Shown: positions 1 to 5,595 of the stretch, one piece after another | How the letters are laid out: every line of letters starts with the position of its first letter | Position numbering within the stretch: position 1 is the stretch's first letter | Assembly (NCBI GenBank): GCA_008671285.1 | Contig: RPYR01000099.1 | Coordinates: 1 to 6,477 of the forward strand | Length of the DNA: 6,477 nt | Direction of reading: 5' to 3' | Source: Collinsella aerofaciens | GTDB lineage: Bacteria; Actinomycetota; Coriobacteriia; Coriobacteriales; Coriobacteriaceae | Position numbers and translations under genes: made by a program | The notes under the pieces: model-generated | What the model was told of the DNA's origin: nothing | Databases searched by the model: none | Seen by the model: the letters and a program-made list of their open reading frames with translations, nothing else

Positions 1-87
1 CCCCAGTGTGGTGGTGCCACCGTGCGCCTACTGCACGGCCGCGAGATCGATATCGCGAGTATCGAAATAGAACCCCCCGCCGATTAG
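1..87 (+). CDS. hypA: HypA nickel metallochaperone, C-terminal fragment
   Basis: Only the last 28 codons are in the window, read in frame from base 1 to the TAG stop at 85-87. The peptide opens with PQCGG, which fits the second Cys-x2-Cys half of the HypA/HybF zinc site (the partner Cys would lie just before the window). It ends with REIDIASIEIEPPAD, and the 'I.SIEIE' ending is typical of this family. HypA delivers nickel, together with HypB, to the large subunit of [NiFe] hydrogenase in the cytoplasm. The hypB gene follows 55 nt downstream on the same strand, as expected for a hypAB operon. The N-terminal nickel-binding Met-His end cannot be seen. The identification rests on a short piece plus its neighbour. 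Confidence 0.85.
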   Translation, partial: PQCGGATVRLLHGREIDIASIEIEPPAD

Positions 88-142
88 CCCGCTAGCCAGC
101 TGGTGATGGGGTATAAAGGGGCCAAAGTACGGAGCGCTAAGT

Positions 143-826
143 ATGGCCGAGAAAACGATTGATATCGCATCGCCGATTCTGTCGCGCAACGAGCGCCTGG
201 CAGATCAGCTGCGTCAGCGATTTAAAGAGACAAACACCTATGTGATCAACGTCTTGTCGAGCCCCGGTTCGGGCAAGACCACCACGATCCTGGGCACCAA
301 CGAGCGCCTGCGCGACAAGGCCGGCCTGCGCTGTGCCGTCATCGAGGGCGATATCGCCTCGGATGTCGACGCCATCACCATGAAGGAAGCCGGCATGCCC
401 GCCATCCAGATCAACACGGGCGGCCTGTGCCACCTCGAGGGTAACATGATCATGGAGGCCGTTGACGCGTTCGACCAGGCGGTGGGCCTTCAGAACATCG
501 ACGTCATCTTTATCGAAAACGTGGGCAACCTGGTCTGCCCGGTCGACTTTGACCTGGGCGAGAACCTGTCCATCATGATCCTCTCGGTGCCCGAGGGCGA
601 CGACAAGCCCATCAAGTACCCGGGCATCTTCCAGCACGCCGGCGCACAGCTGCTCAACAAGGTCGACGTGGCCCCGGCTTTCGATTTTGACATGGATGGG
701 TATACTAAGACACTCGATGACCTCAATCCGCAGGCGCCGCGGTTTGCCGTGAGCGCGCGCAAGGGCGAGGGCATGGATGCCTGGTGCGATTGGCTCATCG
801 GGCAGATCGAGCAAGCAAGGGCGTAA
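143..826 (+). CDS. hypB: HypB, GTPase for nickel insertion into [NiFe] hydrogenase
   Basis: This 227-residue protein is a SIMIBI-class GTPase that powers nickel transfer during hydrogenase maturation. The Walker A motif SPGSGKTT is at residues 40-47. The GTPase-domain metal ligands Cys96-His97 (GLCHLEG) and Cys132 (NVGNLVCP) are present; these separate HypB from the related UreG, which uses a CPH motif. The guanine-specificity motif NKVD is at 172-175 and the SARKGEG loop at 204-210. It is a short form: the N-terminal Cys-rich nickel site of the E. coli protein and the His-rich nickel-storage stretch of some homologues are both absent, so it may transfer but not store nickel. The ATG is chosen because GGAG at 131-134 lies 8 nt upstream and the family alignment begins here. 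It is probably co-transcribed with hypA. The gap to topA (54 nt) shows no terminator. Confidence 0.96.
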   Translation: MAEKTIDIASPILSRNERLADQLRQRFKETNTYVINVLSSPGSGKTTTILGTNERLRDKAGLRCAVIEGDIASDVDAITMKEAGMPAIQINTGGLCHLEGNMIMEAVDAFDQAVGLQNIDVIFIENVGNLVCPVDFDLGENLSIMILSVPEGDDKPIKYPGIFQHAGAQLLNKVDVAPAFDFDMDGYTKTLDDLNPQAPRFAVSARKGEGMDAWCDWLIGQIEQARA

Positions 827-880
827 ATCGGTCGCCATACGGGCGGGCGTAGCCGCAGAGACACGAGATAGGAGCCTCTT

Positions 881-3472
881 TTGAAGCTCATCATCGCCGA
901 GAAAAACGACGCCGCGCGTCAGATCGCCGAGCGTCTGTCCACGGGTAAGCCCAAAAAGGACAAGGTGTACAACACCGCCATCTACCGCTTTGAGTGGAAG
1001 GGCGAGGAGTGCGTGACGATCGGCCTTGCCGGTCACATCCTTGCGCCTGATTTTTGCGACAGCGTGCTGTTCGATAAAAAGCTGGGCTGGTATTCGGTCA
1101 CCGAGGACGGCGAGATACTGCCGGCCGACATGCCCGATGGCCTGGCGCGTCCGCCCTATGACACCAAGCGTAAGCCGTTCCTTGCCGATGGCATCTCCAT
1201 TAAGGGCTGGAAGCTCGAGAGTCTGCCTTACCTCACCTGGGCGCCCGTCATTAAGTTGCCGGCTGAGAAAGAGCTCATTCGCTCGCTTAAGAACCTCGCC
1301 AAAAAGTCCGACAGCGTCATCATTGCCACGGACTTCGATCGCGAGGGCGAGCTGATCGGTTCGGACGCCCTCAACAAGGTGCGCGAGGTGGCGCCCGACT
1401 TGCCGGTCGCCCGCGCCCAGTATTCTTCGTTTACCAAGGCCGAGATCACGCAGGCCTTCGATAACCTTGTCTCGCTCGACCAGAACCTGGCCGACGCCGG
1501 CGAGAGCCGTCAGCACATCGACCTCATTTGGGGTGCGGTGCTCACGCGCTACCTGACGCTCGCCAAGTTTGGCGGCTTTGGCAACGTGCGTTCCGCCGGC
1601 CGCGTGCAGACGCCGACGCTTGCCCTGGTGGTCGAGCGCGAGCGCGAGCGCATGGCGTTTGTGCCCGAGGACTATTGGCAGATCCGCGGCATGGGCGCCG
1701 CACAGGGTACTGCCGAGGACGACCGATTTAAGATTGCGCACAAGACGGCACGCTTTACCGACAAGGATGCTGCTGAGACGGCGTACGGCCATGTTGACGG
1801 CGTCGCGACGGCAACCGTCGCCGCGGTGACCAAGCGCTCGCGCAAGCAGCAGCCGCCCACGCCGTTTGCGACCACCTCGCTGCAGGCTGCCGCCGCAGCC
1901 GAGGGCATCTCGCCTGCGCGTACCATGCGTATCGCCGAGTCCCTCTACATGGCGGGCCTCATCAGCTACCCGCGTGTCGACAACACCGTGTATCCCGCGA
2001 CGCTCGATTTGGGCGCCGTGGTGAGTGACCTGGCAAAGATCAACCCGGCGCTGGCGCCCGTGTGCAAAAAGGTACTCGCTGGTCCCATGAAGCCCACGCG
2101 CGGTAAAGTCGAGACCACCGACCACCCGCCTATCTACCCCACGGGCGAGGGCGATCCGTCCACGCTCGACGGCGGCCAGCGCAAGCTCTACGACCTCATC
2201 GCCCGTCGCTTCCTGGCGACGCTTATGGGTCCCGCGACCATCGAGAACACCAAGCTCGAGCTCGACGTGAACGGTGAGCCGTTCGTGGCTTCGGGCGATG
2301 TGCTCGTGACTCCGGGCTTCCGCGAGGCGTATCCGTATGGACTTAAGCGCGACGAGCAGATGCCGCCGCTGGAGCAGGGCGATACGGTCGACGTGTTCGA
2401 CATTAAACTCGAGGCCAAGCAGACCGAGCCGCCCGCGCGCTACAGCCAGGGCAAGCTTGTGCAGGAGATGGAAAAGCGCGGCCTGGGCACCAAGTCCACG
2501 CGCGCGAGCATCATCGAGCGCCTATATGCCGTGCGCTATCTCAAAAACGATCCCGTGGAGCCGAGCCAGCTGGGCATTGCCATCATCGACGCGCTGACGC
2601 AGTTTGCCCCGCGCATCACGAGCCCCGATATGACCAGCGAGCTCGATGGCGATATGACCCGTGTGGAGCGCGGCGAGGATACCGAAGAGCATGTCGTGAC
2701 GCACTCGCGCGCGCTGCTGGCTGGCGTGCTCGATGAGCTGCTCAAGCACACGCAGGAGCTGGGCGACGCCATCAGCGACGCCGTCACGGCCGATGCGCGC
2801 GTGGGCGCCTGCCCCAAGTGCGGCAAGGACCTGGTTATGAAGACGAGCGCCAAGACCCGTGGCAGCTTCATTGGCTGCATGGGCTGGCCCGACTGCGACG
2901 TGACCTATCCGGTGCCGAGCGGCGTCAAGGTGAGCCCGCTCGAGGGCGAGGCAGCCGTGTGCCCCGAGTGCGGCGCGCCGCGCATTAAGTGCCAGCCGTT
3001 CCGCCAGAAGGCCTTTGAGATTTGCGTGAACCCCACGTGCCCCACCAACTACGAGCCTGACCTTAAGGTGGGCGAGTGCAAGGTGTGCGCCGAGGCCGGA
3101 CGCCATGGCGACCTGATCGCGCACAAGAGCGAGAAGAGCGGCAAGCGCTTTATCCGCTGCACCAACTACGATGACTGCGGCGTGAGCTATCCTCTGCCGG
3201 CGCGCGGTAAGCTCGAGGCGACGGGTGAGACCTGCCCCGAGTGCGGCGCCCCCATCGTGGTGGTCAACACGGCGCGCGGCCCGTGGCGCATCTGCGTGAA
3301 CATGGACTGCCCGACCAAGGAGAAGAAGCCCACCCGCGGTCGCAAGACCACGACCAAGGCGAGCACGGCCAAGAAGACGACGGCGGCAAAGAAGACTGCT
3401 GCCAAGAAGACGACCGCCAAAAAGACGACGGCCAAGAAGTCGACTACCAAAAAGACCGCTGCCGACAAGTAG
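881..3472 (+). CDS. topA: Type IA DNA topoisomerase (topoisomerase I), archaeal-like core with four zinc ribbons and a lysine-rich tail
   Basis: This 863-residue enzyme relaxes negative supercoils by cutting one strand through a 5'-phosphotyrosine link. Domains in order: Toprim, starting at the first residues (IIAEKND, catalytic Glu7) with the metal site DFDREGE at 151-157; the type IA central domain; the nucleophile Tyr363 in GLISYPRVDNTVYP; and a GLGTKSTRA segment at 534-542. Four C-terminal zinc ribbons follow (Cys 644/647/666/672, 694/697/715/720, 733/736/760/766, 785/788/805/810), then a basic tail of Lys-Lys repeats from about 814 to 863. Several motifs (HPPIYPT at 415-421, YPR...NTVYP, HIDLIWGAVLTR at 212-223, GTKSTR) match the archaeal style rather than the usual bacterial HEAIRPT and YMRTDS. 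The start is TTG at 881, supported by GGAG at 871-874 with 6-nt spacing and by the Toprim strand starting at once; no ATG fits. The gene ends at a strong terminator. It could be read from the hyp operon or from its own weak promoter. Confidence 0.96.
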   Translation: MKLIIAEKNDAARQIAERLSTGKPKKDKVYNTAIYRFEWKGEECVTIGLAGHILAPDFCDSVLFDKKLGWYSVTEDGEILPADMPDGLARPPYDTKRKPFLADGISIKGWKLESLPYLTWAPVIKLPAEKELIRSLKNLAKKSDSVIIATDFDREGELIGSDALNKVREVAPDLPVARAQYSSFTKAEITQAFDNLVSLDQNLADAGESRQHIDLIWGAVLTRYLTLAKFGGFGNVRSAGRVQTPTLALVVERERERMAFVPEDYWQIRGMGAAQGTAEDDRFKIAHKTARFTDKDAAETAYGHVDGVATATVAAVTKRSRKQQPPTPFATTSLQAAAAAEGISPARTMRIAESLYMAGLISYPRVDNTVYPATLDLGAVVSDLAKINPALAPVCKKVLAGPMKPTRGKVETTDHPPIYPTGEGDPSTLDGGQRKLYDLIARRFLATLMGPATIENTKLELDVNGEPFVASGDVLVTPGFREAYPYGLKRDEQMPPLEQGDTVDVFDIKLEAKQTEPPARYSQGKLVQEMEKRGLGTKSTRASIIERLYAVRYLKNDPVEPSQLGIAIIDALTQFAPRITSPDMTSELDGDMTRVERGEDTEEHVVTHSRALLAGVLDELLKHTQELGDAISDAVTADARVGACPKCGKDLVMKTSAKTRGSFIGCMGWPDCDVTYPVPSGVKVSPLEGEAAVCPECGAPRIKCQPFRQKAFEICVNPTCPTNYEPDLKVGECKVCAEAGRHGDLIAHKSEKSGKRFIRCTNYDDCGVSYPLPARGKLEATGETCPECGAPIVVVNTARGPWRICVNMDCPTKEKKPTRGRKTTTKASTAKKTTAAKKTAAKKTTAKKTTAKKSTTKKTAADK
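3371..3460 (+). repeat. Lys-Lys pentapeptide repeat in the TopA tail
   Basis: Six Lys-Lys pairs at TopA residues 831, 837, 842, 847, 852 and 857 are separated by Thr/Ala/Ser, giving repeat units of five residues (the first unit has six). The encoding DNA is AAG-rich, but the units use different codons (AAG or AAA; ACG, ACC or ACT), so the protein pattern seems to be what is kept. Similar lysine-rich tails are known on mycobacterial topoisomerase I and on H1-like proteins, where they bind DNA. That role here is inference. Confidence 0.85.
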
Positions 3473-3499
3473 CCGCACGGTCGAAACATCACCTAAAAC

Positions 3500-3538
3500 A
3501 AAAACGAGCGAGGACCTCAAAATCCTCGCTCGTTTTTT
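3500..3538. terminator. Bidirectional intrinsic terminator between topA and the convergent zinc-ribbon gene
   Basis: A perfect stem pairs bases 3500-3514 with 3523-3537 around an 8-nt loop (CCTCAAAA). The GC-rich part is CGAGCGAGGA/TCCTCGCTCG. On the plus strand it runs into TTTTTT at 3533-3538, 28 nt after the topA stop. On the minus strand the stem is followed by TTTTTGTTTT, so it can also stop transcription arriving from the convergent gene that ends at 3617. Confidence 0.93.
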
Positions 3539-3540
3539 AT

Positions 3541-3598
3541 CCGGCAGTTAGGGACGTTCCTTTTCTGCCGGCAGTTTAGGAACGTCCCTTACTGCCGG
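3541..3598. repeat. Palindromic element 1 (REP-like), GGGACGTTC core
   Basis: Arms 3541-3560 and 3579-3598 are inverted repeats matching at 19 of 20 positions (the mismatch is at base 3590). They contain GGGACGTTCC (3551-3560) and GGAACGTCCC (3579-3588). The 18-nt loop itself holds a 10-bp perfect palindrome, CTGCCGGCAG (3565-3574), which repeats the outer-arm sequence, so CTGCCGG or its complement occurs three times. The element starts 2 nt after the terminator T-run and ends 18 nt before the stop of the minus-strand gene. It lacks a T-run of its own, which argues against a second terminator. It shares its core with the element at 4768-4819. Confidence 0.85.
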
Positions 3599-3616
3599 CT
3601 CGGGAACGACAGAGCG

Positions 3617-4600
3617 CTAGTTCACCTCGACAGGCTTGGCGCTGGGATAGCGCTCCTCAAAATCTAGGCGGTACTTATTGTCATTGGTGCCCGCCACGTT
3701 GTCGCGCGACAGCGGCGCCACGATCTCATTCTTGTGGTCCTCAGGCTTGGCGTATTTCAGGCTGATCTCCCAGGCATCACAGATTGCGTCAATGCGGTGA
3801 TCCAGGTCGTCGTACAGGGCGATGATGTCCTTCCAGGAGTTGTAGTTCTTGGAGCTCGTCGGGACGTCCAGGTCCTCGACGATGTCGTAATACTGCTCGA
3901 TGGTGTCCTCTGTGCGCTCGGCGACGTCGGCGAGATTTTGGCGGGTGGTTCGATCCTCTTCCAGATAGCTGCCGTTGAAGTTCTGCGCGCAGCCACGGAC
4001 GTAGTTGTCGAGGTCTTCTAGCAAGTCGTAGTATTCGCTCAGTCGGCGGTAGAGGTTCTGCTCGGAGAGTGTTGCTTCGCCGCCATCCTCGTCGTCATCG
4101 TCATCATCGTCGTACAGGCTGTTGGGATCGCCGAGAGGCTTTAGGTCATCGTCGTCGACGTCATGGTGCAGCTTAGCTACCTCGGCAGACGTCTGCGTGG
4201 CGGCGTTGTCGAAAGGCTTGATCACAAAGAAAACGACCAGGGCGATGATGATCGCCACCAGCACAACGATAACGGCGATAAGCGGCCCGGTGCCGCTCTT
4301 TTTGGGAGCGGGGGTCTGTGGCGAAGCGGGCGCGTATGCGGGAGCCGGCTGCTGTTGGGGCGAGTCGCTCGCGACGGGTATGCGCTGCGTGGTCTCGACG
4401 GCCGCGGGGCCTGCGGCGGGGTCGGGGCGATAGGCGAGGGGGTCGTCCGCCTTGACTTGCGGCGTATCAAGGGAGCCGGTCTGCTCAAAAGCGGGCTGGC
4501 TATCGCTCGCGGTTGTTTGCTCAACAGGTGCACCGCACGAGGTGCAGAACTTGGCATTATCTGCAAGAAGCTTGCCGCACGAGGCGCAATACCGAGACAT
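3617..4600 (-). CDS. Membrane-anchored zinc-ribbon protein with acidic exported domain, function unknown
   Basis: This 327-residue protein has an N-terminal zinc ribbon (Cys5, Cys8, Cys19, Cys22; CASCG...CTSCG), a Pro/Ala/Gln-rich linker (about 30-100), and one transmembrane helix at about 106-128 preceded by Lys100-Lys101. Beyond the membrane comes a strongly acidic stretch (DVDDDD at 147-152; seven Asp at 164-170, then Glu-Asp) and a probably helical domain with a repeated YYD..EDLD motif (190-198 and 237-245, with a weaker copy YDDLD at 263-267). The positive-inside rule puts the zinc ribbon in the cytoplasm and the C-terminus outside. The start is the ATG at 4598-4600, with GAAAGGAG 5 nt upstream; a GTG at 4618 is in frame but includes the ribosome site. 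Proteins with this layout are common in Gram-positive bacteria, and I cannot assign a role. The gene stands alone, convergent with topA and divergent from tmk, with a perfect TATAAT upstream. Confidence 0.9.
   Translation of the reverse strand: MSRYCASCGKLLADNAKFCTSCGAPVEQTTASDSQPAFEQTGSLDTPQVKADDPLAYRPDPAAGPAAVETTQRIPVASDSPQQQPAPAYAPASPQTPAPKKSGTGPLIAVIVVLVAIIIALVVFFVIKPFDNAATQTSAEVAKLHHDVDDDDLKPLGDPNSLYDDDDDDDEDGGEATLSEQNLYRRLSEYYDLLEDLDNYVRGCAQNFNGSYLEEDRTTRQNLADVAERTEDTIEQYYDIVEDLDVPTSSKNYNSWKDIIALYDDLDHRIDAICDAWEISLKYAKPEDHKNEIVAPLSRDNVAGTNDNKYRLDFEERYPSAKPVEVN
4091..4111 (-). repeat. Aspartate codon tract
   Basis: Seven consecutive GAC/GAT codons (Asp164-Asp170) lie in the zinc-ribbon membrane protein, read on the minus strand and followed by GAG GAT. 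The near-trinucleotide repeat could change length by slippage without shifting the frame. At the protein level it makes a dense negative patch just outside the membrane, which could bind calcium or other cations; that is inference. Confidence 0.8.
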
Positions 4601-4637
4601 TGCCACTCCTTTCGCCACATTTCAATGCAATACGACG

Positions 4638-4643
4638 ATTATA
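4638..4643 (-). promoter_or_regulatory. Promoter -10 box of the zinc-ribbon membrane-protein gene
   Basis: On the minus strand the sequence CTGGGTATAATCG contains a perfect TATAAT, about 38 nt upstream of the ATG at 4600. No good -35 box is present: the best at about 18 nt spacing is TGATGG. Transcription would start near 4631 and give a leader of about 30 nt that includes the GGAG site. Palindromic element 2 begins about 26 nt upstream of the -10, just beyond the -35 region. Confidence 0.55.
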
Positions 4644-4668
4644 CCCAGCGTCCAAAATTCCCCATCAT

Positions 4669-4737
4669 AAGTTGCGGTGAAATAGGGACTGTTTGGCGGT
4701 CTCAGAGCTTCAATCAGTCCCTATTTCACCGCAACTT
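4669..4737. repeat. Palindromic element 2, 23-bp perfect stem
   Basis: Arms 4669-4691 and 4715-4737 are perfect inverted repeats over 23 bp, including GGTGAAATAGGGACTG in the left arm, around a 23-nt loop. After one mismatch, TTG (4693-4695) and CAA (4711-4713) can extend the stem by three pairs. There is no T-run on either side and no open reading frame. It sits in the divergent intergenic region (4601-4910), upstream of both promoters. It shares only AGGGAC with elements 1 and 3, so it is at most a distant relative. The length and perfection of the stem argue for recent acquisition or active maintenance. Confidence 0.85.
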
Positions 4738-4767
4738 CGGGGATGCCTCGATGGCTAGGTTGTGGGG

Positions 4768-4819
4768 GTCATTGGGGACGTTCTTAAACGACTAGTCATT
4801 CAAGAACGTCCCCAATGAC
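4768..4819. repeat. Palindromic element 3 (REP-like), GGGACGTTC core
   Basis: Arms 4768-4785 and 4802-4819 are perfect inverted repeats over 18 bp, built on GGGGACGTTCTT and AAGAACGTCCCC. The 16-nt loop contains the palindrome GACTAGTC (4790-4797) followed by ATT. This repeats the outer-arm sequence seen on the right as AATGACTAG (4814-4822), so the element has the same tripartite layout as the one at 3541-3598 with a different outer arm. It lies 30 nt after element 2 and about 10 nt before the putative tmk -35 box. Confidence 0.85.
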
Positions 4820-4829
4820 TAGGTGGGGT

Positions 4830-4858
4830 TTGGGACGCGCCTGCCCCTGGGGTATCAT
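4830..4858 (+). promoter_or_regulatory. Candidate promoter of the tmk-holB operon
   Basis: A -35 box TTGGGA (4830-4835, four of six consensus bases) and a -10 box TATCAT (4853-4858, five of six) are separated by exactly 17 bp. Initiation would fall near 4865, giving a leader of about 45 nt that carries AGGAAGGGG at 4894-4902, 8 nt before the tmk ATG. Spacing and position support it, but it is a call by eye. Confidence 0.5.
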
Positions 4859-4910
4859 GGCTTGGTTGATATATCTGCATTTACGCGCCTTGTAGGAAGG
4901 GGCTGCGCCC

Positions 4911-5594
4911 ATGGCTTTTGAGCCCGCTCAACATAGCTTTATCACGCTCGAGGGCGTCGATGGCGCCGGTAAATCTACGCAGGCGCGCCTGCTTGCCCGC
5001 GCGCTCGACCTTGCCGGCTACCAGGTTGTGAGCCTGCGCGAGCCGGGCGGTACCGCCATCAGCGAAAAGATCCGTGCTCTGCTGCTCGACCCCGCCAATA
5101 CGGCGATGGGCGACACCTGCGAGCTGCTGCTCTACGAGGCCGCGCGCGCCCAGCTAGTGCACGAGGTTATCGCGCCCGCCCTTGCGGCCGGCAAGGTGGT
5201 CCTGTGCGACCGCTTCTACGATTCCACGACCTGCTACCAGGCGTTTGCCGACGGCCTCGACCGTCAGATGGTGCGCGATGCCAACAACCTGGCTGTCGCC
5301 GGTACGCATCCGGCGCTCACGCTCGTCTATCACATCACGCCCGAGCAGGCGGCGCTGCGCATGGCCGCCCGTGGTGCGGCCGACCGCATGGAGGCCAAGG
5401 GCATGGCCTTCCAGGAGCGCGTCTATCAGGGATTTTGTGCCATTGCTGCCGAGGAGCCAGACCGCGTAAAGCTCATCGACGCCACTGCGTCGATCGCAGA
5501 CGTCTTCGCGCAGACGGTCGAGCTGGTTCGTGCGCACGGTCTCGACATCCCCCAGGATGCCGTCGCCGCCGCGCTTGCCCAGGAGGCTGAGTAA
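4911..5594 (+). CDS. tmk: Thymidylate kinase (dTMP kinase)
   Basis: This 227-residue cytoplasmic enzyme phosphorylates dTMP to dTDP with ATP, an essential step in dTTP supply. The P-loop EGVDGAGKST is at residues 14-23, REPGGT at 43-48 (dTMP site) and DRFYDST at 100-106 with the family DRF/Y signature. The LID region has Arg154 and Arg159 (AARGAADRM). With no Arg in the P-loop and basic residues in the LID, it looks like the E. coli type II form. The length is slightly above the usual 205-215 because of a short N-terminal and a C-terminal extension. The ATG has AGGAAGGGG 8 nt upstream. The stop TAA is followed after a single base by the holB ATG, so the two are almost certainly translationally coupled. 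Confidence 0.96.
   Translation: MAFEPAQHSFITLEGVDGAGKSTQARLLARALDLAGYQVVSLREPGGTAISEKIRALLLDPANTAMGDTCELLLYEAARAQLVHEVIAPALAAGKVVLCDRFYDSTTCYQAFADGLDRQMVRDANNLAVAGTHPALTLVYHITPEQAALRMAARGAADRMEAKGMAFQERVYQGFCAIAAEEPDRVKLIDATASIADVFAQTVELVRAHGLDIPQDAVAAALAQEAE
5581..5586 (+). promoter_or_regulatory. Ribosome binding site of holB inside tmk
   Basis: AGGAGG, a full Shine-Dalgarno match, lies in the last codons of tmk, 9 nt before the ATG at 5596. It decides the holB start and supports coupled translation of the two genes across their 1-nt gap. Confidence 0.85.
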
Positions 5595-5595
5595 C

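Noticed and set aside
827..880. Terminator between hypB and topA
   Set aside because: Only short GC-rich pairings are possible (CGCC with GGCG) and there is no T-run, so read-through from the hyp genes remains possible.
137..2125. Minus-strand open frame of 662 codons opposite hypB and topA
   Set aside because: It lies antisense to two strongly supported genes and arises from G/C-ending codon bias. The translation is rich in Arg, His, Gly and Leu with no recognisable domain, and it runs through both genes and the gap between them.
2522..3520. Minus-strand frame of 332 codons opposite the 3' part of topA
   Set aside because: It is antisense to the zinc ribbons and lysine tail, its translation is low-complexity Leu/Gly/Arg, and it would begin inside the terminator.
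3541..3598. Element 1 as a second intrinsic terminator for the minus-strand gene
   Set aside because: There is no T-run after the stem on either strand, and a proper bidirectional terminator is adjacent at 3500-3538.
4601..4618. Upstream in-frame GTG start for the zinc-ribbon protein
   Set aside because: It would translate through the GAAAGGAG ribosome site. The ATG at 4600 has good spacing and starts right at the zinc ribbon.
4163..4795. Plus-strand frame of 210 codons across the zinc-ribbon gene start and the palindromes
   Set aside because: It has no family motif and reads through two perfect palindromes and the opposing promoter. The minus-strand gene explains the first part.
3541..4819. 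CRISPR array
   Set aside because: There are only three palindromic elements of differing sequence, with no regular spacers and a gene between them.
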